This document shows positions 37,882 through 46,900 of a DNA stretch of 64,000 nucleotides, one piece after another. The stretch lies in NCBI GenBank assembly GCA_029860345.1, contig JAOUBJ010000007.1, positions 1-64,000 of the forward strand, given 5' to 3'. Every line of letters starts with the position of its first letter. Within the stretch, counting starts at the first letter, position 1. The notes under the pieces are model-generated. The model was not told the origin of the DNA. It was given only the letters and a program-made list of their open reading frames with translations, and ran no database searches. The position numbers and the translations under genes were made by a program. This DNA comes from Candidatus Zixiibacteriota bacterium (GTDB lineage Bacteria > Zixibacteria > MSB-5A5 > GN15 > FEB-12).

Positions 37882-38642
37882 CACCCCTCCTTGTGCAGGT
37901 GCATTGTCGAGGTCTGGGCGGTTGGGAGGATGATCAGCTCGCCGATCTGAACATGCGGCGGGCGGTCGGCAATCCAAACGACCGCTTCGGCCACGTCCTC
38001 GCCGATCAACGGCTGGAAACCCTGATAGGTCTTGGCTGCTCGTTCGGTGTCACCATAGAACCGGACCCGCGAAAACTCGGTCTCGACCAGGCCGGGGTCG
38101 ACCGTGGAGACCCGGATCGGTGTGTCGACCAAATCGATCTGCATCCCTTTGGTCAGAGCATCGACAGCATGTTTTGTGGCGCAATAGACACTGCCGCCGG
38201 GGTAGACCAGGTGACCGGCTATCGAACCTATATTAATGACGTGCCCGCGCCCACGCGCCACCATGCCCGGTATTACCGTCCGGCTCAGGTACAGAAGTCC
38301 CTTGACATTGGTGTCGATCATTTCCTCCCAACCATCGATATTTCCTTCGTGGAGCTTATCCACACCGCGCCCCAGACCGGCGTTGTTGACCAACAGATCG
38401 ATTTCCCGAAACGACTCCGGCAGACCATCGATGGCCGCTTCCACAGCCGAGCGGTCGGTGACGTCGAGCTCCATCAAGTGGACATCTACATTGAGATCGG
38501 TGGACACCTCCTCCAACCGGTCGCGCCGCCGGGCGGCCAGAATCAACCGAGCTCCGGTTTCGGCAAACTTACAGGCGCAGGCGGCGCCGATCCCGGCCGA
38601 GGCGCCGGTTATGAGGACGGTTTTATCTTTCAGTCTGGACAT
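37881..38642 (-). CDS. Short-chain dehydrogenase/reductase, YdfG-like
   Basis: The gene encodes 253 residues. The start M-S-R-L-K at 38642 has AAAGGA 6 nt upstream. The NAD(P) loop is T-G-A-S-A-G-I-G at 12-19, with an Arg pair at 38-40 that suggests NADP preference. N-N-A-G is at 86-89 and the catalytic set is Ser140, Tyr153, Lys157. The segment T-V-D-P-G-L-V-E-T-E-F-S and the R-x-x-G-D-x-x-x-A pattern resemble YdfG-type enzymes that oxidise L-allo-threonine and 3-hydroxy acids. The exact substrate is an inference. It ends at a terminator-like repeat and has no co-transcribed neighbour. Confidence 0.9.
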   Translation of the reverse strand: MSRLKDKTVLITGASAGIGAACACKFAETGARLILAARRRDRLEEVSTDLNVDVHLMELDVTDRSAVEAAIDGLPESFREIDLLVNNAGLGRGVDKLHEGNIDGWEEMIDTNVKGLLYLSRTVIPGMVARGRGHVINIGSIAGHLVYPGGSVYCATKHAVDALTKGMQIDLVDTPIRVSTVDPGLVETEFSRVRFYGDTERAAKTYQGFQPLIGEDVAEAVVWIADRPPHVQIGELIILPTAQTSTMHLHKEG

Positions 38643-39289
38643 TGGTGTTCCTTTCATCCGATTTGTGGCTCTTTTGTATCAAAGTACGACGTAAGCCCGG
38701 CGTCGTCAATCGATTGCGCGTAGCGTCCATCTGTAGACAGCAGATTCTGTTCGCGATATCTCAAAAAGTCTGCTAATCTCTCGCAAAGTACGGTTCTCTT
38801 CCTGTAGGTCGGAACCCTCTTAGCGGTTCCGACATTGGGCAATGGCAGAACCAGAAGCTGTTCTGCCCTAAGAAAACCTCGCCACGCCGTCGGGCGAGTC
38901 GCCCGACAGCACCTGTTGCGGCCGTCTGAGCCACCCGGCGGACACAAGACCCGCCGCTACGCGAGAGAAGAAACTGCTCTTCAGCCAATCTCGCCGGGGC
39001 CAAAAACCTGTGCAAATGTTGAGCGATGAGGAGCATTAATAGGACAGTTACCCCATTTTCTCCAGCCATCAAAAAGGCCTCGGAAGACTGGGGTTAATGA
39101 GGTCGCCGCTAAGTTGTGTGTGGGTAGCATGTTAGTGATTGTCGCCAAAACCTGTGGCGGTCCCCTGCAAAGGGCACGCTCTGTGCATAGCAATGGACGA
39201 AACCTAAATGTTTTGATCTGGACACCCGATTAATGTGGGAGGCGACTCAGCCGCCCCGGTCGGGCTTGTCGAAGCCAACGGAGGGCGTG
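38643..39289. repeat. Intergenic region with palindromes upstream of the small protein and M23 genes
   Basis: GTCGGAACC/GGTTCCGAC (38808-38833, preceded by GTAG), an imperfect GGCAGAAC/GTTCTGCC pair (38844-38867), GTCGGGCGA/TCGCCCGAC (38899-38915) and the CGGCGGACACAAG phrase (about 38937-38963) occur. From 39000 to 39289 the DNA lacks these repeats and could hold a leader for the 49-aa gene; I could not match it to a known riboswitch. Confidence 0.6.
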
Positions 39290-39439
39290 ATGACGATGGT
39301 CGCTAAGAAAAAGAGAGTCTTTACCGGGTTGCCCAGGAAGACATACTGGCATCTCTACAGTTTGCAGAACCTGCAGGCTGAGAAACTGGCCAAGATTGTC
39401 AACAAGGTGCTTAGCAAAGATTACGTGCTGATCAAGTAG
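39290..39439 (+). CDS. Small basic protein of 49 residues
   Basis: ATG at 39290 has a strong GGAGG 5-6 nt upstream. The protein begins M-T-M-V-A-K-K-K-R-V-F-T-G-L-P-R-K-T-Y and ends K-D-Y-V-L-I-K. It has ten Lys, an amphipathic helix in the middle (L-Q-N-L-Q-A-E-K-L-A-K-I-V-N-K-V-L) and no signal peptide. I do not recognise it. The start signal and coding-like composition support a real gene. It lies 129 bp upstream of the M23 peptidase gene in the same direction; a nucleic-acid or protein-binding role would be speculation. Confidence 0.6.
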   Translation: MTMVAKKKRVFTGLPRKTYWHLYSLQNLQAEKLAKIVNKVLSKDYVLIK

Positions 39440-39465
39440 TCAAGGGTAGTTTGACGCTTTTATTC

Positions 39466-39494
39466 TTGACTCTGTGTTGACAACGATGTACTTT
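39466..39494 (+). promoter_or_regulatory. Possible promoter of the M23 peptidase gene
   Basis: TTGACT (39466-39471), a 17-nt spacer and TACTTT (39489-39494) form a weak sigma-70-like pair. Two other TTGAC hexamers lie at 39451 and 39477. The start codon is 75 nt downstream. Confidence 0.3.
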
Positions 39495-39568
39495 CGGGGC
39501 TGTTTTGAGTACTGGTGGGTGGTGTTTGGCCGCACCGGTGATAGTTGTTGAACCGTTACGGAGTGAGG

Positions 39569-40468
39569 ATGTTTAGAAAGAAGATTACGCTAATAATGAT
39601 TCCCGACGCCAGTGGGATTTTCAAACAAGTGAAAGTTCCGGTGGCTTCGCTATATATTGCAGGCGGCGCCCTGTTGGTCTTGTTGGTGGCCGGCCTGTTT
39701 TTCACCTCGCAGTATTTCAATGATCAAGTGGCTCAGAAAGAACTGGCCCGACTTCAGAATGAGAACACAGAGTTGGCTTCGCAGTTTGAGCAGATGCGGT
39801 GGAGCCTTTCGGAGGTAGAGGCGCGCTACGGCGATCTGGTTGAGAAAGAGATCGTCCTGCGCTCTGCTTTTGATCTGCCGGAGATCGATATACAGGAACG
39901 GCAGCTCGGCGTGGGTGGTCCCAAGGCGGTCACCACCGCTCTCTCCACCACCCAGCAAACCGCCCAACAGGCCGAGGTCGATCTTGACTACCTGCTGAGG
40001 TTGTCTCGTTTTGAGCTTGAGAAATATGACGAGGTCCACGCGGCGTTGGACGATCTGCAAGATCGCCTCAAACACACACCCTCGATCTGGCCATGTAAAG
40101 GCTGGTACTCACGTGGCTATGGCCAGAAATATGATCCGTTCACCGGCTACAAGCGGATGCATTGGGGGATCGATTTGGCTAACCCGCGCGGTACACAGAT
40201 CGTGGCCACGGCCGACGGTAAAGTAATCAAAGTGGGTAACCAGGGCGGCATGGGCAAGACTGTCGTGATCGACCACGGTTATGGATTCAAGACTCTCTAT
40301 GGCCATCTGTCGAAGTCAAATGTCAAGAGAGGTCAGCGGGTGAAACGCGGCGAGGTTATCGCCCTTATGGGTTCGACCGGCTATTCGACCGGTCCGCATC
40401 TGCACTATGAAGTCAGTCGCAACGGCAAACGGCTCAACCCGCGCAAATATATCCTGAACGAGAAGTAG
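39569..40468 (+). CDS. Membrane-anchored M23 family metallopeptidase
   Basis: The gene encodes 299 residues. ATG at 39569 is preceded by GGAGTGAGG. One transmembrane helix at about 29-49 leaves the rest in the periplasm. A coiled coil follows (about 55-150, A-R-L-Q-N-E-N-T-E-L-A-S-Q). The LytM/M23 domain has the zinc ligands in H-W-G-I-D-L-A and H-L-H-Y-E-V, plus G-S-T-G-Y-S-T-G-P. All three ligand motifs (H-x-x-x-D and H-x-H) are intact, so it should cut peptidoglycan cross-links, unlike the degenerate EnvC-type activators. The layout, short cytoplasmic tail, TM, coiled coil and M23, is the common one in diderms. It ends at a strong terminator 22 nt after the stop. Confidence 0.93.
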   Translation: MFRKKITLIMIPDASGIFKQVKVPVASLYIAGGALLVLLVAGLFFTSQYFNDQVAQKELARLQNENTELASQFEQMRWSLSEVEARYGDLVEKEIVLRSAFDLPEIDIQERQLGVGGPKAVTTALSTTQQTAQQAEVDLDYLLRLSRFELEKYDEVHAALDDLQDRLKHTPSIWPCKGWYSRGYGQKYDPFTGYKRMHWGIDLANPRGTQIVATADGKVIKVGNQGGMGKTVVIDHGYGFKTLYGHLSKSNVKRGQRVKRGEVIALMGSTGYSTGPHLHYEVSRNGKRLNPRKYILNEK

Positions 40469-40490
40469 GGTTCACACGCCAACAGATTTC

Positions 40491-40520
40491 AACCGCCGAT
40501 TAATCTCGGCGGTTTTTTTT
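40491..40520 (+). terminator. Strong intrinsic terminator of the M23 peptidase gene
   Basis: AACCGCCGA (40491-40499), loop TTAATC, TCGGCGGTT (40506-40514) and then a run of T to 40520. Confidence 0.92.
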
Positions 40521-41179
40521 GTGGCCATAAATGGCTTACTTCGCGCTTTGCGGCGATAAATCGCTTTCTAGGTTGCAACCTCACCCTGAGCGCAGTCGAA
40601 GGGTGAATGTGTTGAATGATTTCCGCCCCAAACAAGGTTTGAGACGGCCACCCACAGCGGCGTTTTTTTTGGTGATAAATCACCTTCTCGCGCTTCGCGG
40701 CGATGAATCGCTTTCTCGCGCTTCGAGCGTCACTTTCTGTCATTCCCGCGCGGAGAAACACGGCTTGACCGTGTGTCATTCCCGCGAAGGCGGGAAACCA
40801 TCTTTCTCTTAGTAGGGCGACATCCCTGCGATGCGGCCGGAATTGGTTAGAGGAAGTCCCCCTCGACTGCGTTCGGGGTGACGGCGCATGAGATTGCCGC
40901 CCTCATCCGCGAAACGCGGATTCGCTCGCAACGACGGGAGCGGGGGTCTCCCTGCAGACCCTTGGTCCGACCCATGTCATGCTGAGCGCAGTCGAAGCAT
41001 GATCGCAGTCGAAGCATGAGCGCTCTATTAATTGAATTCACCCTTCGACTCCGCTCAGGGTGAGGTTAGCTCGTGCCAAGCGCGAAACAGCGGTTTATCG
41101 CAAAAAACAAAAAACTTTCCTGCCAAAACTGTGTCTTCAATATAAGATGGCAACACGAATCGATGACAAAGGCAGACTT
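40521..41179. repeat. Palindrome-rich intergenic mosaic upstream of the sigma factor gene
   Basis: GCCATAAATGGC (40524-40535), GCGATAAATCGC (40553-40564), CACCCT/AGGGTG with GAGCGCAGTCGA core (40581-40606), GGTGATAAATCACC (40671-40684), an ACACGG/CCGTGT hairpin (40756-40774), a CCCC/GGGG copy (40857-40877), CATGCT/AGCATG (40977-41002) with a partial duplication behind it, and CACCCT/AGGGTG in reverse (41038-41063). No gene is seen. The sigma-factor promoter should lie in the last 100 bp. Confidence 0.8.
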
Positions 41180-41701
41180 ATGAACCCAGCGAGAGAAACC
41201 GACTCGCAATCGTTCACGCAACTGTTCCACGAGCACAAAAACCATATCTACGATTTTGTGCTCAAGATGCTCGGTGACAAAGATACTGCCGCCGATATCG
41301 TTCAGGACGTCTTCATCAGACTGCACGAGCACCTGAACAAAAAGAGGCCTATCGATGATGTCAGGAACTGGCTGTTCATTGTCGCGCGGAATCTCTGCCT
41401 GAACCATCTTCGTCGCCACCGCAAACAACAGCCGCTTGACAGTGTAATCGATAACATCGAGCACTCATACAGCACCGCCGATTCGCGGCTGACTGCATTG
41501 AGACAGGCCGTCGGTCGGCTGGAGTCGCCCTATAGAGAGGGATTGATTCTCAAAGTTTATCAGGGCTTTGCATATACCGAGATCGCTGATATTCTCGGGA
41601 CGACTGTCCCGGCCGTGCGGGCGATCCTGTTCAAGGCGCGCAACCAGTTGCGCAACGCACTCAATAGAACTCAAGCGAAAGGTGATAGCTATGAACTGTG
41701 A
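41180..41701 (+). CDS. ECF-type RNA polymerase sigma factor
   Basis: The gene encodes 173 residues. ATG at 41180 has AAAGG about 8 nt upstream; ATG 41147 lacks a site. Region 2 is clear (L-F-H-E-H-K-N-H-I-Y, then D-K-D-T-A-A-D-I-V-Q-D-V-F and N-W-L-F-I-V-A-R-N), and region 4 has Y-R-E-G-L-I-L-K-V-Y-Q-G-F-A-Y-T-E-I-A-D-I-L-G and R-A-I-L-F-K-A-R. It would direct RNA polymerase to a small regulon, held off by the anti-sigma factor encoded next. The stop overlaps that gene by 11 nt, so the pair is translationally coupled. Confidence 0.95.
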   Translation: MNPARETDSQSFTQLFHEHKNHIYDFVLKMLGDKDTAADIVQDVFIRLHEHLNKKRPIDDVRNWLFIVARNLCLNHLRRHRKQQPLDSVIDNIEHSYSTADSRLTALRQAVGRLESPYREGLILKVYQGFAYTEIADILGTTVPAVRAILFKARNQLRNALNRTQAKGDSYEL

Positions 41702-42152
41702 GCAATACCGTCAACTTATCTCAGCCCGGGTCGACACGGAGCTGACCGAGCAGGAACGAGGCTCACTTGAGGAACATCTGACCCAGTGTTCGGAGTGTGA
41801 ACAGTACTCAGAGCAGATTAACGAGCTTGAGCGACTGACGGCCGAATGGGAGGAAGCTCAGATGCCGGCCGATGTCGAACAAGCGATCCTGGCCGGAACC
41901 AAGCGTGAACCCGGCGGCTGGTTAGGTCGGCTGTGGTCTGGTAGCTACCATGTTCCCCGTCCAATCGCCTGGGCTGCTTTGGCGGTGTTGTTGTTTCTCT
42001 CCGTTAACAGCCTGATGAATCGAGACAACTCCACCCCGGCCGAGCAGCTTATTATATCACCTGAAGACAGCCAGCCGGTTCAGCGAATTATTTTGACCGA
42101 AGCCGATGTAGTCCGGACTTTCACGACCGGAGCGTCGGGAACCGACCTGTAA
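41691..42152 (+). CDS. Membrane zinc-finger anti-sigma factor
   Basis: The gene encodes 153 residues. ATG at 41691 has GAAAGGTGA upstream. The N-terminal anti-sigma domain starts M-N-C-E-Q-Y and contains the H-L-T-Q-C-S-E-C signature (H-x3-C-x2-C), which binds zinc in ZAS-type factors. A transmembrane helix at about 87-103 (A-W-A-A-L-A-V-L-L-F-L) follows, then a 50-residue periplasmic tail. It should hold the preceding sigma factor until an envelope signal arrives. The third gene of the set, an exported protein, is 20 nt downstream and may be the signal or a target. Confidence 0.92.
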   Translation: MNCEQYRQLISARVDTELTEQERGSLEEHLTQCSECEQYSEQINELERLTAEWEEAQMPADVEQAILAGTKREPGGWLGRLWSGSYHVPRPIAWAALAVLLFLSVNSLMNRDNSTPAEQLIISPEDSQPVQRIILTEADVVRTFTTGASGTDL

Positions 42153-42172
42153 AACCAATCTGGATAGGAGAT

Positions 42173-43213
42173 ATGAAAATGAAAACGACAATCATGCCAT
42201 TGTTGGTGGTCGCAATGCTCGCCTCGGGAGCGATGGCCGATTCGGATCAATACATTACAGTCAATGTCCGCGTAGTCGCCGATGGGACCAGCGGTAGTTC
42301 ATCGGGCTCCGGAGGCTTTACCGTCCCTGAAGGGGAGTATGGGCGGACTACCTTGTCTTTCTATGGTGACGGCAAGAGTTTCAGCCTGACCGCGTCCGGG
42401 GCCAAGGTTGGGCCGGTTCTGCATACAACCGATCCAGACGACCACCAGCCGCATACCGACGATCTTTGGATGACCATGGATCTATATCTTAAGCCACGAG
42501 TCACGCTTGATGAGAATATCGAATTGACCGGCTCGATGATGAATATGGTTCGGTCCGGCGATGACGACCCACCGCTGTACCAGTATCACGAGGAGAAATT
42601 TGAGTTTTTTCTGCCCAACGGGGGCGAGGTGCATCTGTCCAGACGGCACAGTTCAGCCTGGAAGAACGTTCAAATAGTGATATCAGCCTCGTCCGACCGG
42701 GAATTGGCCCACAAGCCCAAGACCCATCGGTCCATCAACTTGCAAACCGAGTACTCGCTTTGGAATCAGTCATCCGACCAGTATGAAGCCAAAGATCGCA
42801 GATGTACACTTGGCTTTGGAGAGCCCGACCATACGTCCGCCGATCGGTGTCGACAGCGTAAGATGTTCTATCTGGAGGGCGGGGACTCGCTCTTGTTTTT
42901 GACATCGTTCAATGTGAGCAATGTCCGGTGGCTGGACGACCACCGGTTCAGTTTTGATTTCGATATCGCCCGTTATTACGCCCTGAATCCCTATGATGTC
43001 GACACCCTGACCTCCGGTGGTATTTTCATGAATCTGGGGGAGCACGGTTTGGCGGCCGAAACCTTGACTATCCGAGACTTTCACCGGGAGATAACCACCC
43101 GGCATGGGGAAAAGACCGAGATTGAAATACCGGACGATGACGACAATCCGCTACCGTTCTCGTTTGTGGAGCGAATAATCCTCACAAATACAATTGAGAC
43201 AAAGAGTTATTAA
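42173..43213 (+). CDS. Exported protein of unknown function in a sigma/anti-sigma operon
   Basis: The gene encodes 346 residues with a signal peptide ending A-M-A-D (about residue 23). AGGAG lies just upstream; ATG at 42173 or 42179 could be used. The mature part begins with a Gly/Ser-rich stretch, then beta-rich segments with many charged and His residues (for example D-P-D-D-H-Q-P-H-T-D-D). Two Cys near R-R-C-T-L and D-R-C-R may pair. An acidic run E-I-P-D-D-D-D-N-P lies near the C-terminus. No family is recognised. The 20-nt gap from the anti-sigma gene suggests co-transcription, so it is probably part of the same envelope response. Confidence 0.75.
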   Translation: MKMKTTIMPLLVVAMLASGAMADSDQYITVNVRVVADGTSGSSSGSGGFTVPEGEYGRTTLSFYGDGKSFSLTASGAKVGPVLHTTDPDDHQPHTDDLWMTMDLYLKPRVTLDENIELTGSMMNMVRSGDDDPPLYQYHEEKFEFFLPNGGEVHLSRRHSSAWKNVQIVISASSDRELAHKPKTHRSINLQTEYSLWNQSSDQYEAKDRRCTLGFGEPDHTSADRCRQRKMFYLEGGDSLLFLTSFNVSNVRWLDDHRFSFDFDIARYYALNPYDVDTLTSGGIFMNLGEHGLAAETLTIRDFHREITTRHGEKTEIEIPDDDDNPLPFSFVERIILTNTIETKSY

Positions 43214-43238
43214 CAGGCTTGCCGGTGTCGGGCGGGGT

Positions 43239-43433
43239 CGACCGACACCACATAAAGGGGTGAGGGGCGAGGATGCGACTTGCCGACCGACACCACATAA
43301 AGGGGTGAGGGGCGAGGATGCGACTTGCCGACCGACACCACATAAAGGGGTGAGGGGCGAGGATGCGACTTGCCGACCGACACCACATAAAGGGGTGAGG
43401 GGCGAGGATGCGACTTGTCGACCGACACCACCT
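43239..43433. repeat. 45-bp tandem repeat, four copies plus a partial
   Basis: The unit begins CGACCGACACCACATAAAGG and continues with GGTGAGGGGCGAGGATGCGA and CTTGC. It is repeated head to tail with almost no change, between phrases TGTCGGGCGGGGTC and ACCTGTACAGGGG. The unit is a multiple of three, and both strands remain open through it, but no start signal or codon pattern supports a gene. A CATGAGG-type palindrome (43444-43469) follows. Confidence 0.9.
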
Positions 43434-43965
43434 GTACAGGGGTTGATGCTTCGACTCCGCTCAGCATGAGGTGATGAGTCACCTATAAATGCGCTATTTG
43501 TGCCTCGCGCGGTGATCAACCACCCATGAATGCGCTATTAGTGCTTCACGCGGCGGTGCCCTAAAGACGGATCGGGCGGAGCGCTTGCCAACATGGACTA
43601 TTAGACCCCATAAGAAACCCGCGGAAACAGGCCGTTTCCCCGTGTTTTCCCTTGACTTAAAGGATTAAACAGGTTAGTTTGAAATAGTAATGCCGAGCTG
43701 TTTCGCGTTGCTGATTGCGACCGGCTCGGGCTGAGTTTCGGCGGTTTTCAAGTAACAGCGCCGGCGCTCAAAAGGACGACGAACAGGTAATACGGGAGTG
43801 GCACATGAGCGATTGCTCTAGTTTACTGTCATACATCTCTCCCAGCCTTTACATTTCTAAATCAGCGCCCGTAACAAGTGATCGTGAATCTGCTTCCTGT
43901 TGAGGCGGTCGTTTGCGCGGTGGATGGACACGAACGTTTTGGACTTACAGACAGCGAGGACAAGA
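43434..43965. other. Upstream region of the giant gene
   Basis: It holds the CATGCT/AGCATG-type hairpin at 43444-43469, a GTGATGAGTCAC palindrome near 43471, and then non-repetitive DNA with a possible promoter at 43652-43680. The leader would be about 280 nt. The open frame of the giant gene can be read back to TTG 43900, but the signal peptide starts cleanly only at GTG 43966. Confidence 0.5.
43652..43680 (+). promoter_or_regulatory. Possible promoter of the giant repeat-protein gene
   Basis: TTGACT (43652-43657), a 17-nt spacer and TAGTTT (43675-43680). TAGTTTG also resembles the TAnnTTTG box of Bacteroidota with one base missing. Confidence 0.35.
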
Positions 43966-46900
43966 GTGAGATTACATCGAGTGCTCCGCTTGGGATTGTT
44001 CCTGAGCTTGCTGTTATTATTGGCTCCGACAAAGTCAATATTTGGTGGTGATGGTGGCGATGCTTCGGTACCCTACTACGACCCTTATGACAACAACCCT
44101 CCGGGTCCTCCGCCGAATTACAATCTGGTAGATTCATCTTACTTCCTGGGCGTGCCTGAATTGCCGGAACCGTTGGAGACCAATGTTGGTGGCTATTACA
44201 TCTACTATGACACGGCCGCCGGTAAGTGGAACATTGCCAATCATCTCTATTCTCGCGGAAATTCACTGGAGCAGTTTCATGGCTCCATCCTGGCTATCAT
44301 GGAACAAGACCCGGCGCCGGGTGTCAACGTTTGGGCGCAGGGGTTTGAGTTGTTCGACAATCTCAAGCAGAACGACCGCTGGGGCTGGGTGCGCTGGCCG
44401 GACAGCATAGCCGTCAATCTCTACGAAATATGGTGGGACTACACCATAGATTATGCCAAGATGAAAGACACCGGCGACTATCGTGACACACTGGGTGTAA
44501 CGGTGGCCGGGTGTGCCATCGACTTCAACATCTGGTCATCAGGACACGGTGGACCGTTCGATGCCGACCAGGTCTATCTCGGCGATAGCATGATGCTGCT
44601 GTCCGATGTTCCCGGCTTCATAGACACCTATGCGGGTATCACCGATCAGTATCAGGTTAACGATCCGGTGAGCGACCCCAACACCAGCCGCTTCACCTCT
44701 AAAGTTCTTCCCGGGGTTACTTACAACGTTGATGGTGTGATTCCAGCCGGCGGCTCCGAGTACAATGATCGATATTCGGGAAGCTGGGCTTATGAGGGCA
44801 ACGGCCTGCAGTTTGCCACCCAGTTCTGTCCGGACAATCAGGTTCCGACCTTCGTTGACGGCGGCAGCCAGACTATTGATCCGCTGCTGTGTTTGGGAGA
44901 GACGATCCATGACACGATTGTGGCTACCGACCCCGATCCGTTTGATACCCTGACGATGACGCTCCTGTCCGGTCCGGGATCGTTCAGTAGTACGCCATCT
45001 ACTACTCCGGTTACCGGCTACTATGAATACACGCCGACCGCCAGCGGCTCATTTGATATGGTCATCGAGGTTTGCGACGGCAGCGGCGGCTTTGATACTC
45101 TGACCGTGGAATACAACGTGACGGTCAGCAGCGCCCCGGTGGTGACAATCAGTGATTCGTCGGTCTTTTCCTGCGGACCTCTTGAGATTTGCCTGCCGGT
45201 CGACATCATCGATAACGATTGCGACGTAACCTCGGTGTCGACAGATTTTGGAGATTACACCGGCACTCTGGCCGGTTTCGATCAGGTGGGACGCATCAAC
45301 CAGTTGGGCGGCAGCATCACGCAGATTGGCGGCGGCGGCCCGGGCACGATTCTGTATTCGGCGGCTGATTTTGTGCCGCCGGTGAATTCACAATCCGGCG
45401 TGGCTGTCACTCTTCCGAATTTTATTTTTGCTGCCACCGTGCAGGACTACGGCACCTTTCCAAATGGAATCGAACCGGGGAACTCGGCTGACCACCTGCT
45501 GAATGCTCCCACCGATCTAACCTTCACATCACCCGGACCCGGTGGTCCCGATGGTGGAGATGGCGACGGGTCAGTGTCGTTTAGTTCCGGGGATCATTGT
45601 GTGGTGGAGTTCAATGAGGAAATCACCACCTGCCATGGGTCGAACACCGACTTTGTTCTGTTTACCAACAGCAACGGTGGCGGCAGCGGAACGCTGACCT
45701 TTAGTCTCGATGGGACTGTGACGCACACCGTTACTCGCACGGTGCCGGGTGGTTCGGCATCTTCCGGGGTCGGCGGGATCACTTTTGATCTCCCCGACGG
45801 TATTGTCTTCAATGAGCTTGAAATGGAATGTAATAGCGGGACTCTCGAAATCGATGCCTTTGCAGCCCGCACTATGCCGTCGGCCACAACGGCTGACATC
45901 TGTTTCTTTGCCGACACCGCCGGGGTGTACCAAATCACTGTTACCGCCGAGGACGCTTGCGGGAATGTCGGCTCTTCGACAGCATATCTCGCGGTCGATC
46001 TCAATGAAGCACCCACCGCGGCTGCAGGTAACGATTTCAGCCGGTTCATGTGCGTCTGGGAGGAAATCTGTTTCGACGTATCCTTCTCAGACCCCGATGA
46101 TAACATTGCTTACACCGAATTGTATTCCGGTCCGGGCTCCATGGTCAATGACCAGATTTGTTTCACGCCTGCCATGGCCGGTGCTTTCACTTTCGTGATT
46201 CATGCCGAAGATGACTGCGGCCTGCATGCTTATGATACGGTTGTCGTCAGCATCAGCGACAACGATCCGCCGATAGCCACGGACCCTCAGGATGTGGCGA
46301 TGTTCATGTGCCAGGCGTCGGAACTGTGTCACGATTTCTCAGCCATGGACCCCAATGGCGGACCGCTTTCATGGACGCATCTGGCCGGAGTCGGCACTAT
46401 CACCACCGGCGGACATTTCTGTTTCACGCCGACCGTGAGCGGAACCTACAGCGCCGTCGTGATTGTGACGGACTCCTGTGGCGCGGCTGACACTACAAGC
46501 ATTTTCTATGATCTCACCATCAACACGGCGCCGGTGGCCACCGATCCCGGCGGTCCTGTCGCGGTTTTTCAGTGTAACCCGGAGGAGATCTGTTATCAGT
46601 TTGCCGCGACAGACCCAGAGAACGGCACTCTGACCTGGAGCTTGATCTCAGGTGTTGGCGCCTTGAGCGTCGGCGGCTCGTACTGTTTTACACCATCCGG
46701 AGCCGGTAGTTATGTTGTCACGGTCGCAGTGACCGACTCATGCGGCCGGGCCGATACGACCAGTCTGACCTATGACATAACACTCAACGGCGGGCCAACG
46801 ATTGTCGCCGGGGCTGATACCACTTTGCAGCTTTGCGCAGCCCAGTCGATCTGCGTCAGCTACACGGTGACTGATGCTCAGGGACCGGGCGGGTTGATCG

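Noticed and set aside
37605-38723. Plus-strand open frame of 372 codons over the SDR gene
   Set aside because: It is antisense to an SDR with an intact active site and runs into repeat DNA at its end.
39120-39289. Riboswitch (cyclic di-GMP or fluoride type) before the small protein and peptidase genes
   Set aside because: The conserved core bases of either class could not be aligned; only a loose GC-rich fold is visible.
43239-43433. CRISPR-like array
   Set aside because: The copies are directly adjacent with no variable spacers, and no cas genes are present, so it is a simple tandem repeat.
43194-43519. Open frames with 15-residue repeats on both strands over the tandem repeat
   Set aside because: They exist only because the unit length is a multiple of three; neither has a ribosome site or known domain.
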